DNA from: Nocardia nova NBRC 15556
GTDB taxonomy: Bacteria; Actinomycetota; Actinomycetes; Mycobacteriales; Mycobacteriaceae
Assembly (NCBI RefSeq): GCF_001613005.1
Contig: NZ_BDBN01000002.1
Location: 1-64,000 of the forward strand
Length of the DNA stretch: 64,000 nt
Direction: 5' to 3'
Below are positions 36,665 to 45,486 of this stretch, piece by piece (positions within the stretch are counted from its first letter, which is position 1; each line of letters begins with the position of its first letter). Position numbers and translations under genes: made by a program. Under the pieces are notes generated by a model. It did not search any database, was not told the DNA's origin, and saw only the letters and a program-made list of their open reading frames with translations.

Positions 36665-37809
36665 CACTTCACCAGCTCGAGGATCGTCGCGTTGGCCTGA
36701 CCGCCGCCCTCGCACATGGTCTGCAGGCCGTAGCGAATGTCGTTGCGGCGCATATGGAAGATCATGTCGGTCAGGATGCGGGCACCCGAACCGCCGAGCG
36801 GGTGGCCCAGGGCGATGGCGCCACCGTTGGGGTTCAGCTTCTCGTCCGGCGCGCCGATCTCCTTCTGCCACGCCATCGGCACCGGCGCGAACGCCTCGTT
36901 GACCTCGAACACACCGATATCGTCGACCGACAGACCGGAGCGTTCCAGCGCCTTTTCCGTGGCGGGGATCGGGGCCCCGAGCATCATCACCGGATCGGCG
37001 CCCGCGACCACCGCGGTGTGCACGCGGGCGATCGGGGTCAGTCCGTGCTTGCTCGCGAATTCGTCGCTGACGATCAGCAGGGCTGCGGCGCCGTCGGAGA
37101 TCTGTGAGGCGTTGCCCGCGTGAATGACACCGTCGGACTTGAAGACCGGCTTCAGGCCGGCCAGCTTCTCGACGGTGGTTCCCCGGCGAATGCCCTCGTC
37201 CTTCGAGACGACGGTCCCGTCGGGCAGGGTGACCGGCACGATCTGCGCGTCGAACAGACCGGCGTCCTGCGCGGCCGCGGCACGTTCGTGCGAGCGAGCC
37301 GAGAACGCGTCGACCTCGGTGCGCGACAGCGCCCACTTCTCGGCCATGATCTCGGCGCCGACACCCTGGTTGGGCGAGGCGTTGTAGCGCTCGGTGAACT
37401 TGGGGCTGAGCGGACTGCCGCCGCCGGCCACCGCCGCACCCATCGGCACCCGCGACATCGACTCGACACCACCGGCGACCACGGCTTCGTAATGACCGGC
37501 GAGCACGCCGGCCACGGCGAAGTTCAGCGACTGCTGCGACGATCCACACTGACGGTCTACGGTCACGCCCGGAACCGACTCCGGCCAGCCCGCGGCGAGC
37601 ACCGCATTGCGCGCGATGTCGTGGGTCTGCTCGCCGACCTGCCCGACGCAGCCCCAGATGACGTCCTCGACCAGCTCGGGTTCGATACCCGCGCGCTTCA
37701 CCAGTTCCTGCAGCACCAGGGCCGACAGGTCGACGGGATGAATTCCGGAAAGACCACCGTTGCGCTTGCCGACCGGGGTCCGGACGGCCTCGACAATTAC
37801 TGCACCCAT
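36664..37809 (-). CDS. Acetyl-CoA C-acyltransferase (thiolase)
   Basis: 381 residues, near the usual 390. The acyl-accepting C88 lies in DRQCGSSQQ; NEAFAP, NGGAIALGHPLGGSG (catalytic His) and CEGGGQANA (second Cys) are intact, so it should be a functional degradative thiolase that cleaves 3-ketoacyl-CoA with CoA. The VDRQCGSSQQSLNFAVAGV context is similar to FadA5/FadA6-type actinobacterial thiolases, which act on bulky or cyclic substrates. AAAGGA precedes ATG 37809. It is followed directly by an enoyl-CoA hydratase and preceded by an acyl-CoA dehydrogenase, giving one full beta-oxidation set. Confidence 0.9.
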   Translation of the reverse strand: MGAVIVEAVRTPVGKRNGGLSGIHPVDLSALVLQELVKRAGIEPELVEDVIWGCVGQVGEQTHDIARNAVLAAGWPESVPGVTVDRQCGSSQQSLNFAVAGVLAGHYEAVVAGGVESMSRVPMGAAVAGGGSPLSPKFTERYNASPNQGVGAEIMAEKWALSRTEVDAFSARSHERAAAAQDAGLFDAQIVPVTLPDGTVVSKDEGIRRGTTVEKLAGLKPVFKSDGVIHAGNASQISDGAAALLIVSDEFASKHGLTPIARVHTAVVAGADPVMMLGAPIPATEKALERSGLSVDDIGVFEVNEAFAPVPMAWQKEIGAPDEKLNPNGGAIALGHPLGGSGARILTDMIFHMRRNDIRYGLQTMCEGGGQANATILELVK

Positions 37810-37822
37810 AGGGTTTTCCTTT

Positions 37823-38971
37823 CTACAGTCCGAGCGAGCGCCCGATGATTTCCTTCATGATCTGAGTCGAACCGCCGTAGATCGTCTGGATCCGAGCATC
37901 GGCGTAGGCCTTGGCGATCGGGTACTCCATCATGTAGCCGTAACCGCCGTGCATCTGCTGGCAGGCGTAGATCAGGCGCTGCTGCAGTTCGGTGGTCCAC
38001 CACTTGGCCTTCGCCGCGTCGACCCCGTCAAGGGTGCCCGCGTTCAGCGCGGTGATACACCGATCGACATAGACCTGCGCGAGATCGACCTCCGTCTCGA
38101 GGGCCGCCAGCTCGAACTTGTTGGCCTGGAAAGAGCCGATCGGCGTCCCGAAAGCTTTGCGGGACTTGACATATTCCAGAGTCGTATCCAGCAGCGCCCG
38201 GCACGAGGCGACCGCTGCGACGGCGATGGACAGCCGTTCCATCGGCAGGTTGCGCATCAGGTGCAGGAAGCCCTTGCCGACCTCGCCGATCACGTTCGCG
38301 GACGGGACCCGGACCTGATCGAAGTTCAGTTCGGCGGTGTCCTGGGAGTGCATGCCCAGTTTCTCGAGGTTGCGGCCGCGGGTGAATCCGGCCATCCCAC
38401 GCTCGACACCCAGCAGCGTGAACGCAGCGCTCGCCTTCGCGTCCGAGTCGGTGCGGGCGACCACGATGACGAGGTCGGCGTGGATACCGGAGGAGATGAA
38501 GGTCTTCGCTCCGGTCAGCACCCAGTCGTCGCCGTCCTTGTGCGCCGAGGTCCGAATACCCTGCAGGTCGCTGCCCGCGCCAGGTTCGGTCATCGCCACC
38601 GCCACGACGAGTTCCCCGCTCGCGAACGCCGGTAGCCATCGCGCCTTCTGCTCATCATTGGTCAGTTCGAGCATGTAGGGGGCGAGCACGTCGTTTTGCA
38701 GGGTGAATGCCGGACCACCGGAGGACGCCCGGACCACTTCCTCTGCGACGATGGCGTTGTAGCGAAAGTCGCCCGACATCCCGCCGCCGCCGAATTCCTC
38801 GGGGACCGAGAAGCCGATCAACCCGAATTTGGCGGCCTCGACATAGAGCTGCTTGTCGATGATCCCGTCTTTTTCCCACTGCTCCTGATGCGGAGTCGCG
38901 TAGCGAGCCAAGAACTCTCGAACGGTTTCGCGGTATTGGTCGTGTTCGCTGTCGAAGATTTCTCGTTGCAT
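37823..38971 (-). CDS. Acyl-CoA dehydrogenase
   Basis: 382 residues, standard length. Seen: FDSEHDQYRETVREFLARY, VAMTEPGAGSDLQGIRTSA, TGAKTFISSGIHADLVIVVARTD (flavin and substrate contacts), VGKGFLHLMRNLPMERLSIA, FGTPIGSFQANKFELA and the C-terminal MHGGYGYMMEYPIAKAYADARIQTIYGGSTQIMKEIIGRSLGL. The glutamate that serves as base in MCAD is Gly here (YGGST), as in enzymes that place the base on another helix. It introduces the alpha,beta double bond in acyl-CoA. GGAAGG lies seven bases before ATG. Only six bases separate it from the ligase gene upstream. Confidence 0.88.
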   Translation of the reverse strand: MQREIFDSEHDQYRETVREFLARYATPHQEQWEKDGIIDKQLYVEAAKFGLIGFSVPEEFGGGGMSGDFRYNAIVAEEVVRASSGGPAFTLQNDVLAPYMLELTNDEQKARWLPAFASGELVVAVAMTEPGAGSDLQGIRTSAHKDGDDWVLTGAKTFISSGIHADLVIVVARTDSDAKASAAFTLLGVERGMAGFTRGRNLEKLGMHSQDTAELNFDQVRVPSANVIGEVGKGFLHLMRNLPMERLSIAVAAVASCRALLDTTLEYVKSRKAFGTPIGSFQANKFELAALETEVDLAQVYVDRCITALNAGTLDGVDAAKAKWWTTELQQRLIYACQQMHGGYGYMMEYPIAKAYADARIQTIYGGSTQIMKEIIGRSLGL

Positions 38972-38977
38972 CGTTGT

Positions 38978-40522
38978 CTACCTTCCCGAGGCGACCGCGG
39001 GAGCCGCCGCGGATTCGTCCATCTCCGAAACCATTTCGAGCAGGCGACGCCGATCCACCTTCAACGACACACTTCTCGGCAACTCGGCTACCGTGTAGAT
39101 CCGCACCGGGATTTCGTAGGCGGTGAGCCGGTCACGGCAGAAGGTTTTCAATTCGTCCTCGGCGACCTCGGCAGCGCCGTCGCGTAGTTCGACGACCGCC
39201 ACGGGCACCTTTCCGAGCCGCTCGTCGTCGCGGCCGTAGACCGTCGCATCGGCGATCGCCTCGTGCGCACGCAGCGCGTCGGCGACCGTCTCGGGGTGAA
39301 CCTTGAACCCGCCGCGGACGATCGCGTCGTCCGCGCGACCGTCGATGTAGACGAAGCCGTCCTCGTCGAGATGGCCCAGGTCGGAGGTGCGAACCCACTC
39401 GTGTTTGCCGTCGCCGGTCTGGCTGGATCTGACCTCGAGGCGCCCGGACTCCCCGATGGGCAGGACCGTGCCGTCCTCGGCGACCGCCCGCAGTTTCACA
39501 CCCGGCATTTCCCGCCCGACGCTGCCACGCTTCTTGGTCCACCATTGGGCGTGCATGGGTTTGGTCCATCCGGCGATCGCGCCGGAGAACTCGGTGGCGC
39601 CGTACATGATCAGCACCGGGATGCCGTATTTCGCGGTGAATTCGTCGGCCAGATCCGGATTGACGAACGTCGTACCCGCCGTGATGGCACGCAGACTGGC
39701 GAGATCCTCGGCCGGGACGTCGGCGTTGATCACCGCACGCATGGCCGCCGGCGGCAGGCCGGCCACCTTGGGCTGATGTTCTTTGACCGCCGCGCACCAG
39801 CCCTCGACGGTGAAGCGCGGCAGCATCACGAAAGGCCGCGCCTCGGCAAGGTTCTGCAGCACACCCCACAGACCGCCGATGTGCACGATCGGGAGCGTTA
39901 CCAGCGCGACGCGACCGGTGAGCAGCTTCCGGTCGGGCGGTCCGGCCGCTCCGGTATGTCCGTGCACGGCGATGAGTGCGGCCTCGAGCTGCCGCCAAGT
40001 GAGCGGGATCCGCTTGGGCGGCCCGGTGGTACCGGAGGTGAACATCTCCACGCCCACCGCATCGCCGATCGCACCGTCGGCCTCCGGCGGCGTGGCCGCG
40101 CCCGCCTCGGTGGTCGCGACGACCCGCGCACCGTCCACGGCGAACCCGATCATGGCACCGGTTTCGGCCGCGGACCGGAACAACGGCTCGTTCCACAGCG
40201 ACTCCGGCGCCAGCACGGCGTGCGGATGCGCCTCTGCCATATCGGCACTCAGGCGCGCCACCGGCTGCATGGGGTTGAGCGTGATGACCGTGCGCCCTTT
40301 GCCGAGGATGGCGATGAGCGCCGCGATCGACTCCATCCGATTGTCGAGCACCACACCGATCCGGCTACCGCCGTTGCATCCGGCCGCGGCCAGTTCGGCG
40401 TCCAGGGTCTCCGCAAGTACCCGCACCTCTCCCCAGGTGAACCAGGTGTCACCCTGCTGGATCATGGGGGCGTCGTCGTCGGCCTCCCATAGCCGCCCCA
40501 ACGCGCCTCTGATGCTCGTCAT
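38978..40522 (-). CDS. Acyl-CoA synthetase (ANL family)
   Basis: 514 residues. P-loop EMFTSGTTGPPKRIPLTW, MYGATEFSG, SDLGHLDEDGFVYIDGRADDAIVRGGFKVHPETV and the C-terminal SLKVDRRRLLEM are visible. In the last motif the usual PxGK lysine is LSVSLKVDR, so the catalytic Lys seems shifted. Probably activates the acid that the following dehydrogenase, thiolase and hydratase then degrade. GGGAGG lies before ATG 40522. Divergent from the acyl-CoA dehydrogenase half at 40704, with the TGACATGG-TTAAC-TAGGTCA-like element between. Confidence 0.85.
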   Translation of the reverse strand: MTSIRGALGRLWEADDDAPMIQQGDTWFTWGEVRVLAETLDAELAAAGCNGGSRIGVVLDNRMESIAALIAILGKGRTVITLNPMQPVARLSADMAEAHPHAVLAPESLWNEPLFRSAAETGAMIGFAVDGARVVATTEAGAATPPEADGAIGDAVGVEMFTSGTTGPPKRIPLTWRQLEAALIAVHGHTGAAGPPDRKLLTGRVALVTLPIVHIGGLWGVLQNLAEARPFVMLPRFTVEGWCAAVKEHQPKVAGLPPAAMRAVINADVPAEDLASLRAITAGTTFVNPDLADEFTAKYGIPVLIMYGATEFSGAIAGWTKPMHAQWWTKKRGSVGREMPGVKLRAVAEDGTVLPIGESGRLEVRSSQTGDGKHEWVRTSDLGHLDEDGFVYIDGRADDAIVRGGFKVHPETVADALRAHEAIADATVYGRDDERLGKVPVAVVELRDGAAEVAEDELKTFCRDRLTAYEIPVRIYTVAELPRSVSLKVDRRRLLEMVSEMDESAAAPAVASGR

Positions 40523-40652
40523 TGTTTCCTCCCACTCTTGCGGTAGCGGGCCACCGAGTCGGGACACCGTGCTCCGGCGGCCCGGCCGTATCGATCGCCA
40601 TGATCACGCGAGCCGGAAATCCGGCTGTCGTATGCTCTATTCAGAAGATAGC

Positions 40653-40672
40653 TGACATGGTTAACTAGGTCA
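40653..40672. promoter_or_regulatory. Operator-like palindrome, family C (site C2)
   Basis: TGACATGGTTAACTAGGTCA is symmetrical at eight of ten base pairs. It lies between the divergent ligase (40522) and acyl-CoA dehydrogenase (40704) genes, 31 bp from the latter start, so it may control both. The GGTTAACT core is shared with site C1. Confidence 0.5.
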
Positions 40673-40703
40673 ACATTCAGTAGGCTTTCAAGGGAGGAAC
40701 GCC

Positions 40704-41774
40704 GTGGATTTCGCACTGAGCGCCGAACAGGAAGACCTGGCCGCCGGCGAGCGCGCGTGGCTGGTCAAGAACGACCCCATCGCCGCGCGGCGGCCGAGCA
40801 TCGATGACGGTCCGGCGCGAGTTCCCGATCTCGCCGCGCGCCACGTCGTGGAGTCGGGACTGGTCGGCCTGCTCACCGCCGAGACGGGTGGGACCCACGT
40901 CGACCTGGCAGTCCTGGTCGAAGAGCACGGACGGGCCGCCAGCGCCGTGCCGCTCGCCGAACTGGCGCTGGCCACCGCCGCACTCGACACGCTCGACCAT
41001 CCGCTGCATACTCTCGCCACCGCGAATGCCGAGGGGAAGGAGTCGGTCCCCCTGGCCCTGACCTCGGTCGACGGAGCCCCGCTCACCGTGGAGATCAGCG
41101 GCACGGAACTGCGGATCACCGGCACCACAGCGCCGGCGACAGCACTGCTCGATGCCACCGGATTCCTGGTTGCCGCACCGACTTCCGACGGCAGGGAGGT
41201 TCTCGTCCACCTGCCGGCGAACAGCGCAGGCGCCGGTGTACGCACCCTGGAAACGCTCGACCTCACCAGATCCTGGTCAGTCATCGAGCTCGACGTGACA
41301 GTTCCGGGACAGCGCTGGACAACCGTGCCGGCCGGCACCGTGCCCGCGCTGGCGGACGCGCTCGCCTTCTACCGGAAGATGGATGCGCTGGGCGCCGCCG
41401 AACGTCTGGTGGAACAGACCGTTGAGTACGCCGGTCAGCGCACCCAGTTCGGCCAGCCGATCGGCTCGTTCCAGGCCGTCAAACATCACTGCGCCGATAT
41501 GGCACTGCGGACCGAGGCGGCGCGGGCGTCACTGTGGGCCGCCGCCGTCGCCCTCGACGGGGCCGACGCCGCTCGCCGCGCCACCGCGGTGTCCGCTGCC
41601 GCAGCCTACGCCGGCGAGGCGACCAGTACCGTCGCCTCTCTCGCACTGCAGGTGCACGGTGGGATCGGCTTCACCTGGGAACACGACCTGCACCTGCTGA
41701 CCCGCCGGATCAAAGTGGACGAGTTGCTGAACGGTTCGGTCAGCTGGCACCGCAGGCGACTCGTCGGCGCCTGA
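40704..41774 (+). CDS. Acyl-CoA dehydrogenase, beta-type subunit
   Basis: 356 residues, shorter than a full acyl-CoA dehydrogenase. The N-terminal half is abbreviated and lacks the TEPGAGSD-type flavin segment. The C-terminal half is complete: RTQFGQPIGSFQAVKHHCADM, AYAGEATSTVASLALQVHGGIGFTWEHDLHLLTRRIKV. This matches the partner (beta) subunit of alpha2beta2 FadE tetramers and the second unit of the double enzyme at 14032. Its alpha partner could be the gene at 37823 or 44257. GTG 40704 follows AGGGAGG. Divergent from the ligase operon. Confidence 0.82.
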   Translation: MDFALSAEQEDLAAGERAWLVKNDPIAARRPSIDDGPARVPDLAARHVVESGLVGLLTAETGGTHVDLAVLVEEHGRAASAVPLAELALATAALDTLDHPLHTLATANAEGKESVPLALTSVDGAPLTVEISGTELRITGTTAPATALLDATGFLVAAPTSDGREVLVHLPANSAGAGVRTLETLDLTRSWSVIELDVTVPGQRWTTVPAGTVPALADALAFYRKMDALGAAERLVEQTVEYAGQRTQFGQPIGSFQAVKHHCADMALRTEAARASLWAAAVALDGADAARRATAVSAAAAYAGEATSTVASLALQVHGGIGFTWEHDLHLLTRRIKVDELLNGSVSWHRRRLVGA

Positions 41775-41845
41775 GCTCGCACTGGGCCCGGTTCAGCTCT
41801 CCCGCAGCGTCATTCGATGCGGGCAGACAGCTTTCCGGCGGCGAC

Positions 41846-42493
41846 TCATGAGCTCCCGGGCCGGGCTCGGTCCCGCGCCGGACCCAGTCCGAACTTCGCC
41901 GGATCCAGGCACCCGATGTACTCGAGCGCGGTGTCTATCGCCTCGTTCAGTTCGGCACGGGTGCGGCACTTGAGCACGACGCGCGCCGACTCCGCACGCA
42001 TCGCCAGCAGAAAATCGCGAAGTAGTTTCTCCCGTCGCGTCGACCCCAGCCGCAGCAGCGCGATGTCGTGATCGCTGCCCCGGCGGGCCTGCCCCCGGCG
42101 GATCGCGTCGAAGCCCGGCGGCGTATCACCCATGGCCACGACTCGCGCGCGAGATTGGTTCTCCCACAACAGCTCCAGATACGCTCGGGTGCTCACCCCG
42201 TACAGTCGCATCGGATCGTCGATGCCGTCCGCGCGGGCTTTGTCGACCGCCTCGCGCACCCGCCCGTCGATCCGCTCGATCAGATCGGCCCAGATCGCCA
42301 GGAACACCTCAGCCTTGCCACCGAAGTGGTGATAGATGCTGCCGACGCTGACTCCCGACTTGTCGACGATATCCGCCATCGTCACGGCGGTGAATCCGCG
42401 CTCGCCGAAGATCTCCGCGGCGGCGTCGAGAACCCGATCCTTGGTTTCCGGTGAACTCGTCCAGCCGCGGGTGCGGCCCTTCGTCTCCGTCAT
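41846..42493 (-). CDS. TetR-family regulator of the ATTCT-repeat regulon (candidate)
   Basis: 215 residues. N-terminal DNA-binding domain: KDRVLDAAAEIFGERGFTAVTMADIVDKSGVSVGSIYHHFGGKAEVF, a textbook TetR helix-turn-helix. The ligand domain has AYLELLWENQSRARVVAMGDTPPGFDAIRRG and a basic C-terminal LKCRTRAELNEAIDTALEYIG. Divergent from the ACMSD-like amidohydrolase gene. The intergenic region carries three ATTCT repeats spaced exactly 13 bp (42564, 42577, 42590), and the same repeat with the same spacing is upstream of 54443 and, with 14-bp spacing, of 58707. It is the nearest candidate to bind them and control those genes, probably as a ligand-released repressor. Confidence 0.8.
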   Translation of the reverse strand: MTETKGRTRGWTSSPETKDRVLDAAAEIFGERGFTAVTMADIVDKSGVSVGSIYHHFGGKAEVFLAIWADLIERIDGRVREAVDKARADGIDDPMRLYGVSTRAYLELLWENQSRARVVAMGDTPPGFDAIRRGQARRGSDHDIALLRLGSTRREKLLRDFLLAMRAESARVVLKCRTRAELNEAIDTALEYIGCLDPAKFGLGPARDRARPGSS

Positions 42494-42563
42494 CGATCGA
42501 TCCTCCGTAGCCCGAGATCTGCGCCTTGACTTCTCCCACCCTCGGTGGTGATAATCACCTTAC

Positions 42564-42594
42564 ATTCTAAAATGTCATTCTAGAAACTAATTCT
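42564..42594. promoter_or_regulatory. Three ATTCT repeats with 13-bp period (site B1)
   Basis: ATTCT begins at 42564, 42577 and 42590, a direct repeat with an exact 13-bp period; the middle copy is part of the palindrome TTCTAGAA. It lies between the TetR gene (42493) and the amidohydrolase start (42711), in an AT-rich island. Confidence 0.65.
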
Positions 42595-42710
42595 GCTCGT
42601 CTGGCCGTTCCCGGCACCGGAGCACAGCGGCCGGCCCGCGGGGACCACCCCGCCCGGCATCGGCAGCACAATCCGTCTCACCCTCACGGTGAGCGATCAG
42701 GAGGCATCAC

Positions 42711-43865
42711 ATGACAATCAAGCTATGGGCGAACTCGGCGGACTCGCACTTCCTCGAGCCCGAGGACCTGTGGCGCACCCGGCTGCCGAAGCGGCTCGCC
42801 GAACTCGTCCCCCGTTCGGAGAAGGATCCGGATGGCAAGTGGGAGACGGTATTCGTCGACGGCCAGGCCTTCCGCCGCCGGCTCCCCACCATCTCGCAGG
42901 AGGAGTTCTTCGCCGCGAGCCACCGTGCGCCCGGCTCCGGCGACGTGACCAAGCGGCTGCCCGACCTGGACGAGGAGGGCATCTGGTCGGAGCTGGTTTT
43001 CCCGTCGCTGGGCATGTGGGCATCGTCGTTCCGCACCCCCGAGGTGTTGCGGGAGGCGACCCGGGCCTCCAACGACTGGGCCAAAGAGGTCATCATGGAC
43101 TACTCGCCGCGCCTGCTCCCCACCGCGCAGGTCTCGACGCTGTCCATCGAGGACGCGTGTGCCGAGTTGAAGCGCTGCGGCGAGATGGGATTCAAGGCCG
43201 TATTCCTGACCGTGGCCCCGCATCCTCAGCAGAAGGACTACAACCACGACGCGTGGGAGCCGTTCTGGGCGCTCGCCGAGGACATCGGCATGGTCATCTC
43301 GTTCCACATCGGCACCGAACCGATCGATATGGCCAGCGGCGGCGCGGCCGGCGTCATGTACCGGGGCCCCGGCGGCGCGGTGCTGAACTACACCGAGACC
43401 ACCTTCGGCGGCCAGCGCGCGGTGATGAAACTGGTCGCCTCCGGTGCGCTCGACCGGCATCCGAACCTGAAAGTCCTTGTCTCCGAAGGCGGTGCCACCT
43501 GGGTGCCGTTCATCGCCGACCGGATGGAGGAGGGCTATCGCCAGCACTCGCAGGTGGTGCGCCCGAAGCTGAACCGCTCGCCGAAGGAGATCATCTACTC
43601 GCAGGTGTACGCGTCGTTCCAGCACGACGAATCGGCCGTCCACGCGATGACCGCGATGGGCTACAACAACGTCATGTGGGGCAGCGACTACCCGCACATG
43701 GAAGGCACCTACGGGCACACCCAGAAGACCCTGCACCACCTGTTCGACAATGTCGACCAGAAGACGCGGGACCGCATCACCTTCGGCGCGTTCCAGGAAC
43801 TGTTCCCCGACGCCCCGCTGCCGCCCGCCCCGGGCACCGTAGCGCCGGCCGCGGCGACTGCCTGA
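42711..43865 (+). CDS. ACMSD-like amidohydrolase/decarboxylase
   Basis: 384 residues, Amidohydro_2 TIM barrel. Metal-binding motif ADSHFLEP (D11-S-H13), H in ISFHIGTEP, H in RHPNLKVLVSEGG and the catalytic Asp in WGSDYPHMEGTYGH follow the order of the 2-amino-3-carboxymuconate-semialdehyde decarboxylase family. Known members decarboxylate or hydrate cyclic and aromatic acids, or hydrolyse ring C-N or C-C bonds. AGGAGG precedes the ATG by about six bases. It is divergent from the TetR gene with the ATTCT repeat between, and followed after 35 bp by a tiny Cys-rich protein that may belong to it. Confidence 0.82.
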   Translation: MTIKLWANSADSHFLEPEDLWRTRLPKRLAELVPRSEKDPDGKWETVFVDGQAFRRRLPTISQEEFFAASHRAPGSGDVTKRLPDLDEEGIWSELVFPSLGMWASSFRTPEVLREATRASNDWAKEVIMDYSPRLLPTAQVSTLSIEDACAELKRCGEMGFKAVFLTVAPHPQQKDYNHDAWEPFWALAEDIGMVISFHIGTEPIDMASGGAAGVMYRGPGGAVLNYTETTFGGQRAVMKLVASGALDRHPNLKVLVSEGGATWVPFIADRMEEGYRQHSQVVRPKLNRSPKEIIYSQVYASFQHDESAVHAMTAMGYNNVMWGSDYPHMEGTYGHTQKTLHHLFDNVDQKTRDRITFGAFQELFPDAPLPPAPGTVAPAAATA

Positions 43866-43900
43866 CGGCCCGCCGCCTCCGAAAGAATCGAGAACACCTC

Positions 43901-44104
43901 ATGGAAGACAGCGTTCTCTACGACCTGCCGACGGAGTTCTTCGCCGACATGGCCGCCGCCTCGGGCTACTGCGACGCACAGTCCATCCTCCCCGCCGACG
44001 GCAGGTATCTGTGCCACTGCACCTGTGGCCGCTGGGACGTCGAGGCCCCCACTCGCGACGAGGGTTTGGCCCTGGCCCGCGCCCACACCGCGGGTACCCA
44101 GTAG
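43901..44104 (+). CDS. Small Cys-rich protein (unknown function)
   Basis: 67 residues, not recognised. Features: acidic start (MEDSVLYDLPTEFFADMAAASGYC), then C-H-C-T-C in YLCHCTCGRWDVEAPT, and a helical end DEGLALARAHTAGT. Four Cys/His within about 25 residues (YC, CHC, C) could bind zinc or an iron-sulphur cluster. It starts 35 bp after the amidohydrolase stop, on the same strand and before a strong terminator, so it is in the same transcript and may be a partner or metal chaperone. The coding bias matches its neighbours. No ribosome-binding site better than GAAAGAA is seen. Confidence 0.6.
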   Translation: MEDSVLYDLPTEFFADMAAASGYCDAQSILPADGRYLCHCTCGRWDVEAPTRDEGLALARAHTAGTQ

Positions 44105-44191
44105 CACGATCGAATACGAGACATCCGCATCGCGCCCCACCGGCCGGTGCGGATGCCAAGTTCGCCGAGCCCCAACTGGCGCGAATCACAG

Positions 44192-44231
44192 GAAACCAGC
44201 CCCGGAGCGCATGCGCTCCGGGGCTGGTTTC
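44192..44231. terminator. Perfect 40-bp palindrome, bidirectional terminator
   Basis: GAAACCAGCCCCGGAGCGCA pairs with its exact inverse TGCGCTCCGGGGCTGGTTTC without a single mismatch. It lies between two converging genes (stops at 44104 and 44257) and ends in TTTC / GAAA on each side, so it serves as a bidirectional terminator. Confidence 0.85.
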
Positions 44232-44256
44232 ACTCGACAGCGGTGTCTATCCGGCC

Positions 44257-45444
44257 TCAGCGCGGCAATTTCAGTCCGCGCTCGGCGATGATGTTGCGCA
44301 TGATTTCCGAACTGCCGCCCGCGATCGTGTACGCACGGGCGTAGAGGAACTCGTCCTGCCAGCGGCCGCGGTCGACGGCGGCCGGGTCACCTTCGACCAG
44401 GATGCCCGCCTCGCCGCACAGTTCCAGTGCGAACCGTGAAATGTCCACGCCCAGTTCGCTGAACATCAGCTTGGCCATAGGCGCGTCCTGCACCCGCTCG
44501 GTGCCGCGCGACCATCGGCTGATGTTGGCGTAGACCAGTGCCGACAGCGCCTCGACCTCGGCCCGGAATTTGCCGAGTGTCTCCTGGACCGCCCCATCTT
44601 GAATGCCGGGTCGCCCATCCCGGTTGATTCGCTTCGCCAGATCTTCCAACGCGTCCACATTCCCACGCAACCGCACCACGCTGGTCGCGACGCCACTGCG
44701 TTCGTGTCCGAGGCTCGAATTGGCAATGGCCCAACCGGCATTGAGCTCACCGATCAGGGCGTCGGCAGGCAGTTCGACGTTGTCGAGGAACACCTCGTTG
44801 AAGTCCGACGTCCCGGTCATTTCGCGCAGCGGCCGCACATCGACGCCGGGCAGGCTCATATCGACGATGAAGGCGCTGATGCCCTGGTGCTTGGGCACGC
44901 CCGGATCGGTGCGGGCCAGCAGATAGCCGTAGTCGGCCCAGTGGCCGTTGGTGGTCCACACCTTCTGACCGGTGACCCGGAAGCCACCGCCCTCGGTGCG
45001 AACGGCCTTGGTGCGCAACGACGCCAGGTCACTGCCGGAGCCGGGTTCGCTGAACAGCTGGCACCAGGTGTCGGCGCCGGAGCGAATGCCGGGCAGATAG
45101 CGCTGACGCTGTTCCTCGGTCCCGAAGTCGATCAAAGCATACGAGACCAGCGTGCCCGCACCCGCGAAATGCGGGGCCTGCGCGCGGGCGATTTCCTCGC
45201 CCACCACCACATCACGCTCGGCCGAGTACGAACTACCTTGTCCCCCATATTGTTCCGGCCAGTCCCCGCCCATGTACCCCGCAGCGTAGAGCTTGCCGAT
45301 CCACTCGGTGATCAGCGCGTGCTCGGCCCGATTCTCGGCACTGCGCACACCGGCCTTCGGCGGGATCGCGGGCGCGTTGGCCTCGACGAATTCCCGCACC
45401 TCCAGCCGGAACCGTTCCAGCTCCGGGCTCATTCCATAGTCCAT
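44257..45444 (-). CDS. Acyl-CoA dehydrogenase
   Basis: 395 residues. MSPELERFRLEVREFVEANAP, LFSEPGSGSDLASLRTKA, GFRVTGQKVWTTNGHWADYGYLLARTD and FIVDMSLPGVDVRPLREM are seen; the C-terminal part reads SRWSRGTERVQ and ARAYTIAGGSSEIMRNIIAERGLKLP. This shape (SEPGSGSDLA, TTNGHWADY, AGGSSEIMRN) is that of FadE alpha subunits from steroid-type clusters. It could pair with the beta-type gene at 40704. Forty-two bp downstream of a crotonase gene on the same strand; together they are a dehydrogenation/hydration pair. Confidence 0.88.
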   Translation of the reverse strand: MDYGMSPELERFRLEVREFVEANAPAIPPKAGVRSAENRAEHALITEWIGKLYAAGYMGGDWPEQYGGQGSSYSAERDVVVGEEIARAQAPHFAGAGTLVSYALIDFGTEEQRQRYLPGIRSGADTWCQLFSEPGSGSDLASLRTKAVRTEGGGFRVTGQKVWTTNGHWADYGYLLARTDPGVPKHQGISAFIVDMSLPGVDVRPLREMTGTSDFNEVFLDNVELPADALIGELNAGWAIANSSLGHERSGVATSVVRLRGNVDALEDLAKRINRDGRPGIQDGAVQETLGKFRAEVEALSALVYANISRWSRGTERVQDAPMAKLMFSELGVDISRFALELCGEAGILVEGDPAAVDRGRWQDEFLYARAYTIAGGSSEIMRNIIAERGLKLPR

Positions 45445-45486
45445 CTCAGCTACTCCTTCTGCGGATGCGCCTGGGCGACCCCGTGG

